56,836 nt of DNA from Micromonospora thermarum. Lineage in GTDB: Bacteria > Actinomycetota > Actinomycetes > Mycobacteriales > Micromonosporaceae. This document shows positions 8,844 to 16,339 of this stretch, one piece after another. The number at the start of each line of letters is the position of its first letter. Within the stretch, counting starts at the first letter, position 1. The stretch covers positions 1 to 56,836 of the forward strand of contig NZ_JAATEO010000034.1 in the NCBI RefSeq assembly GCF_012034245.1, given 5' to 3'. The translations under genes and the position numbers were made by a program. The notes below the pieces were generated by a model, which saw only the letters and a program-made list of their open reading frames with translations, did no database searches and was not told the DNA's origin.

Positions 8844-10498
8844 TGCGCCTCCAGGTACCGGTGCACGAGCGACACCGCCATCGCGCCCTCGCCGACGGCC
8901 GAGGCCACCCGCTTCACCGACTCCGCCCGTACGTCACCAGCCGCGAAGACGCCCGGCATGCTGGACTCCAGGTGGTACGGGTCGCGTGGCAGGGTCCAGC
9001 CCGGCGGCCGGCGGCCGCCCCGGGTCAGGTCGGGGCCGGTGAGGACGAAGCCGCGCCGGTCGCGCGCGACCGCGCCGTCGAGCCAGTCCGTGCAGGGCTC
9101 CGCTCCGATGAACACGAACAGCCACGACGTGTCGACGTTCCGGACGTCACCGGTGCGGGTGTCGCGCAGGGTCAGCTGCTCCAGGTGCTTCCCACCGGCT
9201 CCGCCGACCACCTCCGTGGTCGGGTGGACCTCGATGGTGTCGATCCGCGCGATCTGCTCGATCAGGTAGCTGGACATCGACCGGGTCAGGTCGGCACCGC
9301 GGATCAGCAGGTGCACCCGCCGGGCGTACCGGGAGAAGTGCACGGCCGCCTGGCCGGCCGAGTTCGCCCCGCCCACGATGTAGACGTCCTCGCCCGAGCA
9401 GTTCGGCGCCTCGCTCGCCACCGAGCCGTAGAAGCAGCCGCGTCCGGTCAGCTCCGCCAGACCGGGTGCCGTGAGCATCCGGTACGAGACGCCGGTGGCG
9501 AGCACGACCGTGTGGGCGGCGACGGTGCTTCCGTCGGCGAACCGCAGCACCCGCGCCACACCGCCGTCCTCCAGGGCCACCACCTCGCGGGCGCTGAGCA
9601 GCTCGGCGCCGAACCGCAGCGCCTGGCGGCGGGCCCGGTCGGTCAGCTGGGCGCCGGAGACACCGTCGGGGAAGCCGAGGTAGTTCTCGATGCGGCTGCT
9701 CTGCCCGGCCTGGCCACCGGTGGCCCGACGTTCGATCAGCACCGTCCGCAGCCCCTCCGAGGCGCCGTAGACGGCGGCGCCGAGCCCGGCCGGACCGGCC
9801 CCGACGACCACCAGGTCGTAGAAGTCGGCCGCCGGCGTCGTGGCCAGCCCGACGTGGGCGGCGAGGTCGGCCTCCGTCGGCTGCACCAGCGACTTCCCGT
9901 CGGCCGTGACGATCAGGGGTACGTCGTTCGCACTCGTCCCCGCCGCGGCGAGCAGCTCGGCCCCCTCGGGCTCGTCGGCGAGCACCCACCGGAACGGCAC
10001 CAGGTTGCGGGCCAGGAAGTCACGCGCCGCGAACGACGGGGCCGACCAGCGGTGCCCGACGACGCGCAGGTCACTGGTGGGCGTCGCGCCGGTGGCCAGC
10101 CAGGCCTCCAGGAGCGAGTCCAGCACCGGGTAGAGCTTCTCCTCCGGCGGGTGCCACGGCTTGAGCAGGTAGTGGTCGAGGTCGACGACGTTGATCGCGT
10201 TGATCGCGGCGTCGGTGTCGGCGTACGCGGTCAGCAGGACCCGACGGGCGCTGGGGAACAGATCCATCGCGGCCTCAAGGAACTCGATGCCGTTCATCTG
10301 GGGCATCCGGTAGTCGGCGATCAGCACGGCCACCTGCTCGCCGCGCAGCTTCAGCTCGCGCAGCGCCTCCAGCGCCGCCTCGGCGGAGTCGGCCCGGACC
10401 ACCCGGTAGCGGTCGCCGTAGCGGCGACGGATGTCGCGGGCGACCGCCCGGGAGACGGCCGGGTCGTCGTCGACGGTGAGGATCGCGGGGTTGGGCAT
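8840..10498 (-). CDS. Response regulator receiver fused to thioredoxin-reductase-like flavoprotein
   Basis: A 552-residue fusion. Residues about 4-125 are a receiver domain with phospho-acceptor Asp62 (IADYRMP). Residues about 140-215 look like a glutaredoxin/thioredoxin-fold domain, but the usual WCxxC is WSAPS (151-155). From about 228 there is a pyridine nucleotide-disulfide oxidoreductase with FAD motif GAGPAG (233-238), NAD(P) motif VGGANSAGQ (from 375) and C-terminal GVFAAGDVR. The region that in thioredoxin reductase carries CATC reads GCFYGSVASEAPNC (354-367), so the redox-active CxxC is missing. Phosphorylation by the coupled kinase probably gates an NAD(P)H-flavin reaction rather than transcription. 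Such fusions are found in databases; their chemistry is not, to my knowledge, established. Confidence 0.9.
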   Translation of the reverse strand: MPNPAILTVDDDPAVSRAVARDIRRRYGDRYRVVRADSAEAALEALRELKLRGEQVAVLIADYRMPQMNGIEFLEAAMDLFPSARRVLLTAYADTDAAINAINVVDLDHYLLKPWHPPEEKLYPVLDSLLEAWLATGATPTSDLRVVGHRWSAPSFAARDFLARNLVPFRWVLADEPEGAELLAAAGTSANDVPLIVTADGKSLVQPTEADLAAHVGLATTPAADFYDLVVVGAGPAGLGAAVYGASEGLRTVLIERRATGGQAGQSSRIENYLGFPDGVSGAQLTDRARRQALRFGAELLSAREVVALEDGGVARVLRFADGSTVAAHTVVLATGVSYRMLTAPGLAELTGRGCFYGSVASEAPNCSGEDVYIVGGANSAGQAAVHFSRYARRVHLLIRGADLTRSMSSYLIEQIARIDTIEVHPTTEVVGGAGGKHLEQLTLRDTRTGDVRNVDTSWLFVFIGAEPCTDWLDGAVARDRRGFVLTGPDLTRGGRRPPGWTLPRDPYHLESSMPGVFAAGDVRAESVKRVASAVGEGAMAVSLVHRYLEAQ

Positions 10499-10556
10499 GG
10501 CGTCAACTAAAGCACCTCCCGCGCGGAGGAGGAGGCCAGCGGTCCGGCCGTCGGGC

Positions 10557-10596
10557 GACGCCCCAGCCCGGCGAGGTTCGGCCGGGCTGGGGCGTC
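10557..10596. terminator. Strong hairpin terminator of the subtilase gene
   Basis: Two 16-nt arms, 10557-10572 and 10581-10596, are exact reverse complements around an 8-nt loop. It lies 24 bp beyond the end of the subtilase gene on the minus strand and just upstream of the receiver-flavoprotein start, so it should insulate the two transcription units. Confidence 0.8.
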
Positions 10597-10620
10597 CCCG
10601 GTGACCGCAGCCGGCGACCG

Positions 10621-11679
10621 TCAGGTGCGGGGCGCGGCGACGGCGGCCTGGGCGTCGACGATGCCCCAGCCGTACAGCGGCGTGTAGACGCCGCGCAGTC
10701 CCAGGACGGGGGTACGGGCGGTCGACATCAGCACCGAGTACACGTTGTCGAGGCTGCGCTGCTGGGCGAAGAGCAGCGCAGCCACCCCCGCCACGTACGG
10801 CGTGGCCATCGACGTGCCCGCGTAGGCGTCGTAGTCGCCCTGCCCGCAGCCGGCCGAGCCGGTGCCCCTCGGGACGGTGGACCACACGTCGTCGTCACAG
10901 GTGACGGCGCCGGCACCGCCCGGGGCGGCGACGGCCCTCAGGTCGAGCTTCACGCCCAGGTTGGAGTACGGCGCCTTCACCTCGTTGCGGTCGGTGGCGG
11001 CGACGCAGAGCGCGCCGGCCTCCCAGGCCGGGGTGGCGCACAGCGGCGACGTCTCGTTGCCGGCGGCGGCGATGACGGCGACGCCCTTCGTCCGCGCGTA
11101 CGCGATCGCCTCGGTCGCGGCGGACTCGAGCCCGGTCAGGGTGAGGGCCTGCGCGCCGGGCAGTGCGCCGAGACTGAGGTTGACCACCTTGGCGCCGTGG
11201 TCGACGGCGTACCGGATGCCGGCGGCGATGTCGGCGAAGCTGCCACTGCCCGCCTCCAGCACCTTGATCGGCATGATCTTCGCGTCCGGCGCGGCTCCCG
11301 CGACACCGGCCCCGTTGCCGGTGGCCGCGGCGGCGATGCCCGCCACGTGGGTGCCGTGCTCGTCCGAGGCGTCGGGCACGCCGTTGGGGCCGCGCCAGTC
11401 ACCGTTGCCGCAGGGCGCCGGCCCGCAGTCGATGAACGTGGCGCCCGGCACGAGCTTGGACCTCAGGTCCGGGTGCCCGAGGTCGACGCCGGTGTCGACG
11501 ACCGCGATCACCACACCGGCCCCGGTGCTGGTCCGCCAGGCCTGTTCGGCGTGGATCTGCTGCAGGCCCCACTGCTTGTCGTACAACGGATCGTTGACAG
11601 CCGCGCTCGCGGGGACGGCGGCGACGGCCACGAGCGCGGTGGCCACCGCGGTGCCGGCGAGTAACCGGGCGATCGGCAT
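10621..11679 (-). CDS. Secreted S8 subtilisin-like serine protease
   Basis: A 352-residue secreted endopeptidase with signal peptide (about 1-27). The catalytic triad is Asp62 (VVDTGVD), His108 (DEHGTHVAG) and Ser290 (GTSMATPYVAG), and oxyanion Asn208 is in AAAGNET. Cysteine pairs such as Cys85/Cys90 suggest disulfides. There is no long propeptide and no C-terminal P-domain or cell-wall anchor, so it is a compact, probably quickly activated protease. I chose the ATG at 11679 because GAGGAG lies 7 nt upstream; the longer frame adds 21 residues ahead of the signal peptide. It is monocistronic, bounded by a strong terminator. Confidence 0.95.
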   Translation of the reverse strand: MPIARLLAGTAVATALVAVAAVPASAAVNDPLYDKQWGLQQIHAEQAWRTSTGAGVVIAVVDTGVDLGHPDLRSKLVPGATFIDCGPAPCGNGDWRGPNGVPDASDEHGTHVAGIAAAATGNGAGVAGAAPDAKIMPIKVLEAGSGSFADIAAGIRYAVDHGAKVVNLSLGALPGAQALTLTGLESAATEAIAYARTKGVAVIAAAGNETSPLCATPAWEAGALCVAATDRNEVKAPYSNLGVKLDLRAVAAPGGAGAVTCDDDVWSTVPRGTGSAGCGQGDYDAYAGTSMATPYVAGVAALLFAQQRSLDNVYSVLMSTARTPVLGLRGVYTPLYGWGIVDAQAAVAAPRT

Positions 11680-11821
11680 GAGATTTCTCCTCGGATGCGA
11701 CAGCACGTCATCTATGAATCGGAGATCATGCGTGAACCGCAACAGCCACGACGGATGCCGCCGCCCAGGCCTGCCTCGGGAGGCGCCCGCCGAGCCGTGC
11801 CCCGCCGTCCTGACCGGCGGG
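11680..11821. other. Intergenic stretch without recognised gene
   Basis: This is the first part of the 325-bp gap between the subtilase and the siderophore reductase. It should contain the subtilase promoter; I see no convincing -10/-35 pair, repeat or ORF. The rest of the gap holds a candidate small ORF and an iron box, listed separately. Confidence 0.4.
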
Positions 11822-11935
11822 TCAGGCCGGGACGGGGTGGTCCGCCTCGAAGCGGGCGCGGGTCAGGAACGCGAGTTGGGCGCGCTTGTCCGGCATGTCG
11901 ATCTCGGCGTCGCTACCGGTCGCGGTGGGTGACAC
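11822..11935 (-). CDS. Candidate 37-residue small protein divergent from the iron box
   Basis: A short GTG-initiated frame with a good ribosome site (GGAAGG, about 4 nt upstream). The C-terminal half, PDKRAQLAFLTRARFEADHP, is hydrophilic and looks helical. No homologue is recognised. Its start lies only 23 bp from the IdeR-type box at 11959-11977, on the side opposite desF, so if real it would be an iron-regulated small protein. It could equally be a chance frame or the tail of a degraded gene. Confidence 0.35.
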   Translation of the reverse strand: MSPTATGSDAEIDMPDKRAQLAFLTRARFEADHPVPA

Positions 11936-11958
11936 GCGCCTTCCGCCGAGCACGCGAC

Positions 11959-11977
11959 TTAGGTTAACCTGCCCTAA
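11959..11977 (+). promoter_or_regulatory. IdeR/DmdR-type iron box upstream of desF-like gene
   Basis: TTAGGTTAACCTGCCCTAA matches 15 of 19 positions of the DtxR/IdeR consensus TTAGGTTAGGCTAACCTAA. It lies 28 bp before the start of the siderophore-interacting protein gene. With iron bound, an IdeR/DmdR regulator would repress from here. Confidence 0.85.
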
Positions 11978-12004
11978 CTGAGGTTGGCCTTACCTGGAGG
12001 GTGC

Positions 12005-12715
12005 GTGAAACGGAACTGGGAGGCCCTGGTCCTGAAGGCCATGGGAGGCCGGGACTTTCGGCTGACCGTGCTGGGCACGGAGTCGATCGACGGGCACTAC
12101 CAGCGGCTGCTCCTCGACGGTGGCGGCCTGCTGGAAGCCTGCGGGGTCCACCCCACGATGTGGATCCGGCTGTGGTTCGACAACGACGGCCGGGCGCACC
12201 AGCGCGCGTACACGCTGGTGGACCCCGACCCGGCCAGCGGGCGGTTCAGCCTCGAGTTCGCCATCCACGACGGCTGCGCGGCCCGCTGGGCCACCACGGC
12301 GCAGGTCGGCGACACCATCGACGCGACCGTGCAGGGCAGTGCGTTCCACCTGCCGGACCCGACGCCCGAGCACCTCTACCTGGTCGGCGACGCGGCGTCC
12401 CTGCCCGCGGTGAACAGCCTGCTCGACGCCGGAGCCGACATCCCGGCGACGGTCTGGCTGGAGTACGCCCACGAGGGCGAGAAGGCGCTCGCGCCGCGCG
12501 CCAGGGCGCATCACGACGTCACCTGGCTGCCCCGCCGGCAGGCCGGGCAGCACCTGGTCGACGCCGTCTGCGCCGCCCTGCCCGCCAGCGACTCGGCCCA
12601 TTACTGGGTCGCCTGCGAGGCGGCCAGCACGCGCACCATCACCCGGCACATCCGGCGCTCCCTGGGCCTCGGCAAGCACCAGGTCACCTCCCTCGGCTAC
12701 TGGCGCGCCACGTGA
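12005..12715 (+). CDS. desF: Siderophore-interacting FAD reductase (ViuB/DesF-like)
   Basis: A 236-residue flavoprotein of the siderophore-interacting protein family, which releases iron from imported ferric siderophores by NAD(P)H- or ferredoxin-dependent reduction in the cytosol. Seen: the FAD-binding RxYT motif within HQRAYTLVDP (about residues 67-76), the conserved LEFAIHDGCAARWA segment, and a C-terminal nucleotide-binding half ending in SLGYWR. It starts with GTG, with GGAGG 4 nt upstream. It sits just before desA, as desF does in Streptomyces, although no desE-type receptor lipoprotein is present here. It is under its own iron box. The symbol is assigned by position and family. Confidence 0.88.
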   Translation: MKRNWEALVLKAMGGRDFRLTVLGTESIDGHYQRLLLDGGGLLEACGVHPTMWIRLWFDNDGRAHQRAYTLVDPDPASGRFSLEFAIHDGCAARWATTAQVGDTIDATVQGSAFHLPDPTPEHLYLVGDAASLPAVNSLLDAGADIPATVWLEYAHEGEKALAPRARAHHDVTWLPRRQAGQHLVDAVCAALPASDSAHYWVACEAASTRTITRHIRRSLGLGKHQVTSLGYWRAT

Positions 12716-12831
12716 GGGGGCGGCGTTTCCGCCGGCCGCTTTCTCCCGCGCCGGGGGCGCCCGACGAGCCGTCGACGGTGAGTGACCCGGCGATTGTGGC
12801 GTAGACCTCGCCCCGCCATCTTGATCGTAAC

Positions 12832-12850
12832 TTAGGTTAGGCTAACCTAA
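12832..12850 (+). promoter_or_regulatory. Perfect-consensus IdeR/DmdR iron box before desA
   Basis: TTAGGTTAGGCTAACCTAA is the exact 19-bp palindromic DtxR/IdeR/DmdR1 consensus, 52 bp before the desA ATG. It should give tight iron-dependent repression of the whole des operon. Confidence 0.96.
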
Positions 12851-12902
12851 TCTCCGGCGCCAGTCGCCGAACCTGTGTCCACTTTGACCGCTGAGGACCT
12901 GC

Positions 12903-14459
12903 ATGAGCCTGACCGGAAGCACGCTCGACAGCTCGCCGACCGGGGCGGGGCCGGACCTGTCCACCGCTCGGGCCCACCTGTTCAACGCCGGCTCGGTCGC
13001 GCACTACCGGCGCGCGCTGACCCGGGGCATGGACCGGGTGGCCGACCGGGTGGCCGGTGCGGACCGGCCGTTCACCGGCGTCACACCGGACACGTTGGCT
13101 CCCCTGATCGCCGGCATCGACCTGGACCGGCCGCTGCACGACACCGACGCCGCCCTCGACGAACTGCACGACGTCTGGCTGCGGGACGCGGTGTGGTTCC
13201 ACCACCCGCGGTACCTGGCGCACCTGAACTGCCCGGTGGTGATCCCGGCGCTGCTCGGCGAGGCAGTGCTCAGCGCGGTCAACTCCTCACTGGACACCTG
13301 GGACCAGAGTGTCGGCGCGACGCTGATGGAGCGGCGCCTGATCGAGTGGACGGCGGGGCGGATCGGTCTCGGTACCACCGCCGACGGGGTGTTCACCAGT
13401 GGCGGCACCCAGTCGAACCTGCAGGCGATGCTGCTGGCCCGCGAGGAGGCGTACCGGCGGGTGGTCGGCGGCGCCACCGCCCGCCCGGCCCGCACGGAGG
13501 TGCTGAGCCGGCTGCGGATCATCACCTCCGCCGCCGGGCACTTCAGCGTGCAGAAGGCCGCCAAGCTGCTCGGCCTGGGCGCGGACGCGGTGCTCACCGT
13601 GCCCACCGACGCCGGGCGCCGGATGCGGACCGACGAGCTGGCCCGGACCATCGACCGCTGCCGGCGGGACGACCTGGTGGTGATGGCGGTCGTCGCCACC
13701 GCCGGCACCACCGACTTCGGCACCATCGACCCGCTGCCGGAGATCGCCGACATCTGCACGGCGGCCGGCGTGTGGCTGCACGTCGACGCCGCGTACGGGT
13801 GCGGTCTTCTGGTCTCCCCCACCCGCCGGCACCTCCTCGACGGCATCGAGCGGGCCGACTCGGTGACCGTCGACTACCACAAGTCGTTCTTCCAGCCGGT
13901 CAGCTCCAGCGCCCTGCTCGTCCGTGACGGCCGGGTGCTGCGACACGCCACCTGGCACGCCGACTACCTCAACCCCGCCCGGGCGGTCGAGCAGGGCATC
14001 CCCAACCAGGTCGACAAGAGCATCCAGACCACCCGCCGCTTCGACGCGTGCAAGCTCTGGCTCACCCTGCGGATCATGGGCCCGGACGCCGTCGGGGCGC
14101 TCTTCGACCAGGTCGTCGACCTCGCGGCCGAGGCGTGGCGGCTGCTGGACGCCGACCCCCGCTTCGAGGTGGCGGCCCGGTCCCAGCTGAGCACCGTGGT
14201 CTTCCGCTACCTCCCGCCCGGGGCCGGCCCGAGCCTGGTCGACGACGCCAACCTGCACGCCCGGGACGCTCTGGCCGCCTCCGGCGCGGCCCTGGTCGCC
14301 GGCACCAAGGTGGACGGTGCCCACTACCTGAAGTTCACCCTGCTCAACCCCGAGACCAGCGTGGACGACATCGCCCACGTTCTCGACCTCATCGCCGACC
14401 ACGCCGCCTGGTACGCGCAGACCACGGCCGCCGCCGAGCTGTCCTGCCCGGTCGGCTGA
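12903..14459 (+). CDS. desA: Lysine decarboxylase, desferrioxamine pathway
   Basis: A 518-residue PLP-dependent group II decarboxylase. It converts L-lysine to cadaverine, the first step of desferrioxamine synthesis. The PLP-binding Lys327 is in VDYHKSFFQPVSSS; the fold-type I landmarks FTSGGTQSNLQAM and HVDAAYG are intact. The length matches DesA and the related diaminobutyrate decarboxylases; lysine specificity is taken from the operon, which continues with desB, desC and desD. The start ATG follows a GAGGA ribosome site. The gene begins the iron-box-controlled operon. Confidence 0.93.
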   Translation: MSLTGSTLDSSPTGAGPDLSTARAHLFNAGSVAHYRRALTRGMDRVADRVAGADRPFTGVTPDTLAPLIAGIDLDRPLHDTDAALDELHDVWLRDAVWFHHPRYLAHLNCPVVIPALLGEAVLSAVNSSLDTWDQSVGATLMERRLIEWTAGRIGLGTTADGVFTSGGTQSNLQAMLLAREEAYRRVVGGATARPARTEVLSRLRIITSAAGHFSVQKAAKLLGLGADAVLTVPTDAGRRMRTDELARTIDRCRRDDLVVMAVVATAGTTDFGTIDPLPEIADICTAAGVWLHVDAAYGCGLLVSPTRRHLLDGIERADSVTVDYHKSFFQPVSSSALLVRDGRVLRHATWHADYLNPARAVEQGIPNQVDKSIQTTRRFDACKLWLTLRIMGPDAVGALFDQVVDLAAEAWRLLDADPRFEVAARSQLSTVVFRYLPPGAGPSLVDDANLHARDALAASGAALVAGTKVDGAHYLKFTLLNPETSVDDIAHVLDLIADHAAWYAQTTAAAELSCPVG

Positions 14460-14480
14460 CACCCGCCGCTTGGAGACCCG

Positions 14481-15773
14481 ATGTCGACCCACGACTTCAT
14501 CGCCGTCGGGCTGGGCCCGTACAACCTGGGCCTGGCCTGCCTGACCGCACCGATCGACGACCTCGACGGCGTCTTCCTGGAGACCCGGGACGGCTTCGAC
14601 TGGCATCCCGGGATGCTGCTCGAGTCGACCCGGTTGCAGACGCCGTTCATCGCCGACCTGGTGACCCTCGCCGATCCGACCTCGCCGTACTCCTTCCTCA
14701 ACTACCTGAAGGAGAGCGGACGGCTCTACCCGTTCTACATCCGGGAGAGCTTCTTCCCGCTGCGCGCGGAGTACAACGACTACTGCCGGTGGGCCGCCGC
14801 GAAGCTGCCGAACCTGCGGTTCGGGCACACCGTCACCGCCGTGGAGTACGACGAGGCCGACGGCCGCTACGTGGTGCACGCCGACACGGCCGACGGGAGC
14901 GCCACCTACCGGGCCCGCCACCTGGTGCTCGGCACCGGAACCCCGCCGTACGTCCCGGACTCCTGCGCGGGTCTCGGCGGCGACCTGATCCACAACTCGC
15001 GGTACCTCGACAGCCGGGACGCGCTGCGGGCGAAGCGCAGCATCACGATCGTCGGCAGCGGGCAGAGCGCCGCCGAGATCTACCACGACCTGCTCGCCGA
15101 CATCGACACGTACGGCTACCAGCTGAACTGGGTCACCCGGTCGCCCCGGTTCTTCCCCCTGGAGTACACCAAGCTCACCCTGGAGATGACCTCACCGGAC
15201 TACGTGGACTACTTCCACGCCCTGCCGGAGGACACCCGCTACCGGCTGGAGTCCGCGCAGAAGGGCCTGTTCAAGGGGATCAACTCCGACCTGATCAACG
15301 ACATCTACGATCTGCTCTACGCCCGCAGTCTCGACGGCCCGGTGCGGACCCGCCTGCTGACCAACACCGAGCTGACCAGCGCCGCCCACGACGCCTCGAC
15401 CGGCCGGTACCACCTGAATCTGCGCCACGTCGAGCAGGGACGGGACTTCACCCTGGACACCGAGGGCCTCGTCCTGGCCACCGGCTACCACTACCGGATC
15501 CCCGGGTTCCTGGAGCCGGTCCGCGACCGGATCCGCTGGGACTCCCACGGCCGCTTCGACGTCGCCCGCAACTACAGCATCGACCACACCGGCCGCGGGA
15601 TCTTCCTCCAGAACGCCGGCACCCACACCCACAGCATCACCTCGCCCGACCTGGGCATGGGCCCCTACCGCAACTCGTGGATCATCCGCGAGCTGCTCGG
15701 CCGCGAGCACTACCCCGTCGAGAAGGCCATCGCCTTCCAGGAGTTCGGCGCGCCCGCGGGGGCGCTGTCATGA
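14481..15773 (+). CDS. desB: Cadaverine N-monooxygenase (lysine/ornithine N-hydroxylase family)
   Basis: A 430-residue FAD- and NADPH-dependent N-hydroxylase, which makes N-hydroxycadaverine. Seen: the FAD motif GLGPYNLGLACL (about residues 11-22), the conserved LQTPFIADLVTLADPTSPYSFL block, the NADPH motif VGSGQSAAEIYHDLL (near residue 192), and the C-terminal ATGYHYRIP and LQNAGTHTHSITSPDLG signatures of this family. All motifs look intact. Start 21 nt after desA; the last bases overlap desC by 4 nt. Confidence 0.95.
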   Translation: MSTHDFIAVGLGPYNLGLACLTAPIDDLDGVFLETRDGFDWHPGMLLESTRLQTPFIADLVTLADPTSPYSFLNYLKESGRLYPFYIRESFFPLRAEYNDYCRWAAAKLPNLRFGHTVTAVEYDEADGRYVVHADTADGSATYRARHLVLGTGTPPYVPDSCAGLGGDLIHNSRYLDSRDALRAKRSITIVGSGQSAAEIYHDLLADIDTYGYQLNWVTRSPRFFPLEYTKLTLEMTSPDYVDYFHALPEDTRYRLESAQKGLFKGINSDLINDIYDLLYARSLDGPVRTRLLTNTELTSAAHDASTGRYHLNLRHVEQGRDFTLDTEGLVLATGYHYRIPGFLEPVRDRIRWDSHGRFDVARNYSIDHTGRGIFLQNAGTHTHSITSPDLGMGPYRNSWIIRELLGREHYPVEKAIAFQEFGAPAGALS

Positions 15774-16339
15774 CCGGGTTCACGCGGGTCGACGACCGGC
15801 TCGGCGTGTTCGCGCTGCGCCCCCTCGACGCCGACGCCGACGCGGCGCTGCTGCACGGCTGGGTGACCCATCCCAAGGCGGCGTTCTGGCTGATGCAGGA
15901 CGCCGACGTGGAACGGGTCGCCGAGGAGTACCGGCGGATCGCCGCCCACCCGCACCACGACGCGTACCTGGGTCTGTGGCGCGGCGCGCCCGCCTTCCTC
16001 GCCGAACGGTACGACCCCGCCCGGGTCGAGCTCGTCGGCCTGTACGACGCGGCGGGCGGCGACGTCGGCATGCACTTCCTCTGCGCCCCCACCGACACCC
16101 CGGTGCGCGGCTTCACCCGGGCGGTGATCACGACCGTCATGGCGTGGCTCTTCGCCGACCCGGCGACCCGGCGGGTCGTCGTCGAGCCCGACGTGCGCAA
16201 CACGGCGGTGCACGCGCTCAACGCCGCCGTGGGCTTCACCGTCGTGGGCCCGATCCGCAAGCCCGAGAAGGAGGCACTGCTCAGCGTCTGCACCCGCGAG
16301 CAGTTCCTGGCCGCGACCCGAGGAGGGGTGCCCGCGTGA
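15770..16339 (+). CDS. desC: Hydroxamate acyltransferase (GNAT, IucB/DesC-like)
   Basis: A 189-residue acyltransferase that transfers succinyl or acetyl from CoA to N-hydroxycadaverine, forming the hydroxamate. The siderophore-acetylase pattern LHGWVTHPKAAFWLM near residue 27 and the C-terminal VVEPDVRNTAVHALNAAVGF are typical of the IucB-like branch of GNAT enzymes. It overlaps desB (ATGA) and desD (GTGA), showing strict co-translation. Acyl preference cannot be read from sequence. Confidence 0.93.
   Translation: MTGFTRVDDRLGVFALRPLDADADAALLHGWVTHPKAAFWLMQDADVERVAEEYRRIAAHPHHDAYLGLWRGAPAFLAERYDPARVELVGLYDAAGGDVGMHFLCAPTDTPVRGFTRAVITTVMAWLFADPATRRVVVEPDVRNTAVHALNAAVGFTVVGPIRKPEKEALLSVCTREQFLAATRGGVPA

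Noticed and set aside
12719..12733. Hairpin after desF as a terminator
   Set aside because: A 5-bp stem (GGCGG/CCGCC) is too weak to call.
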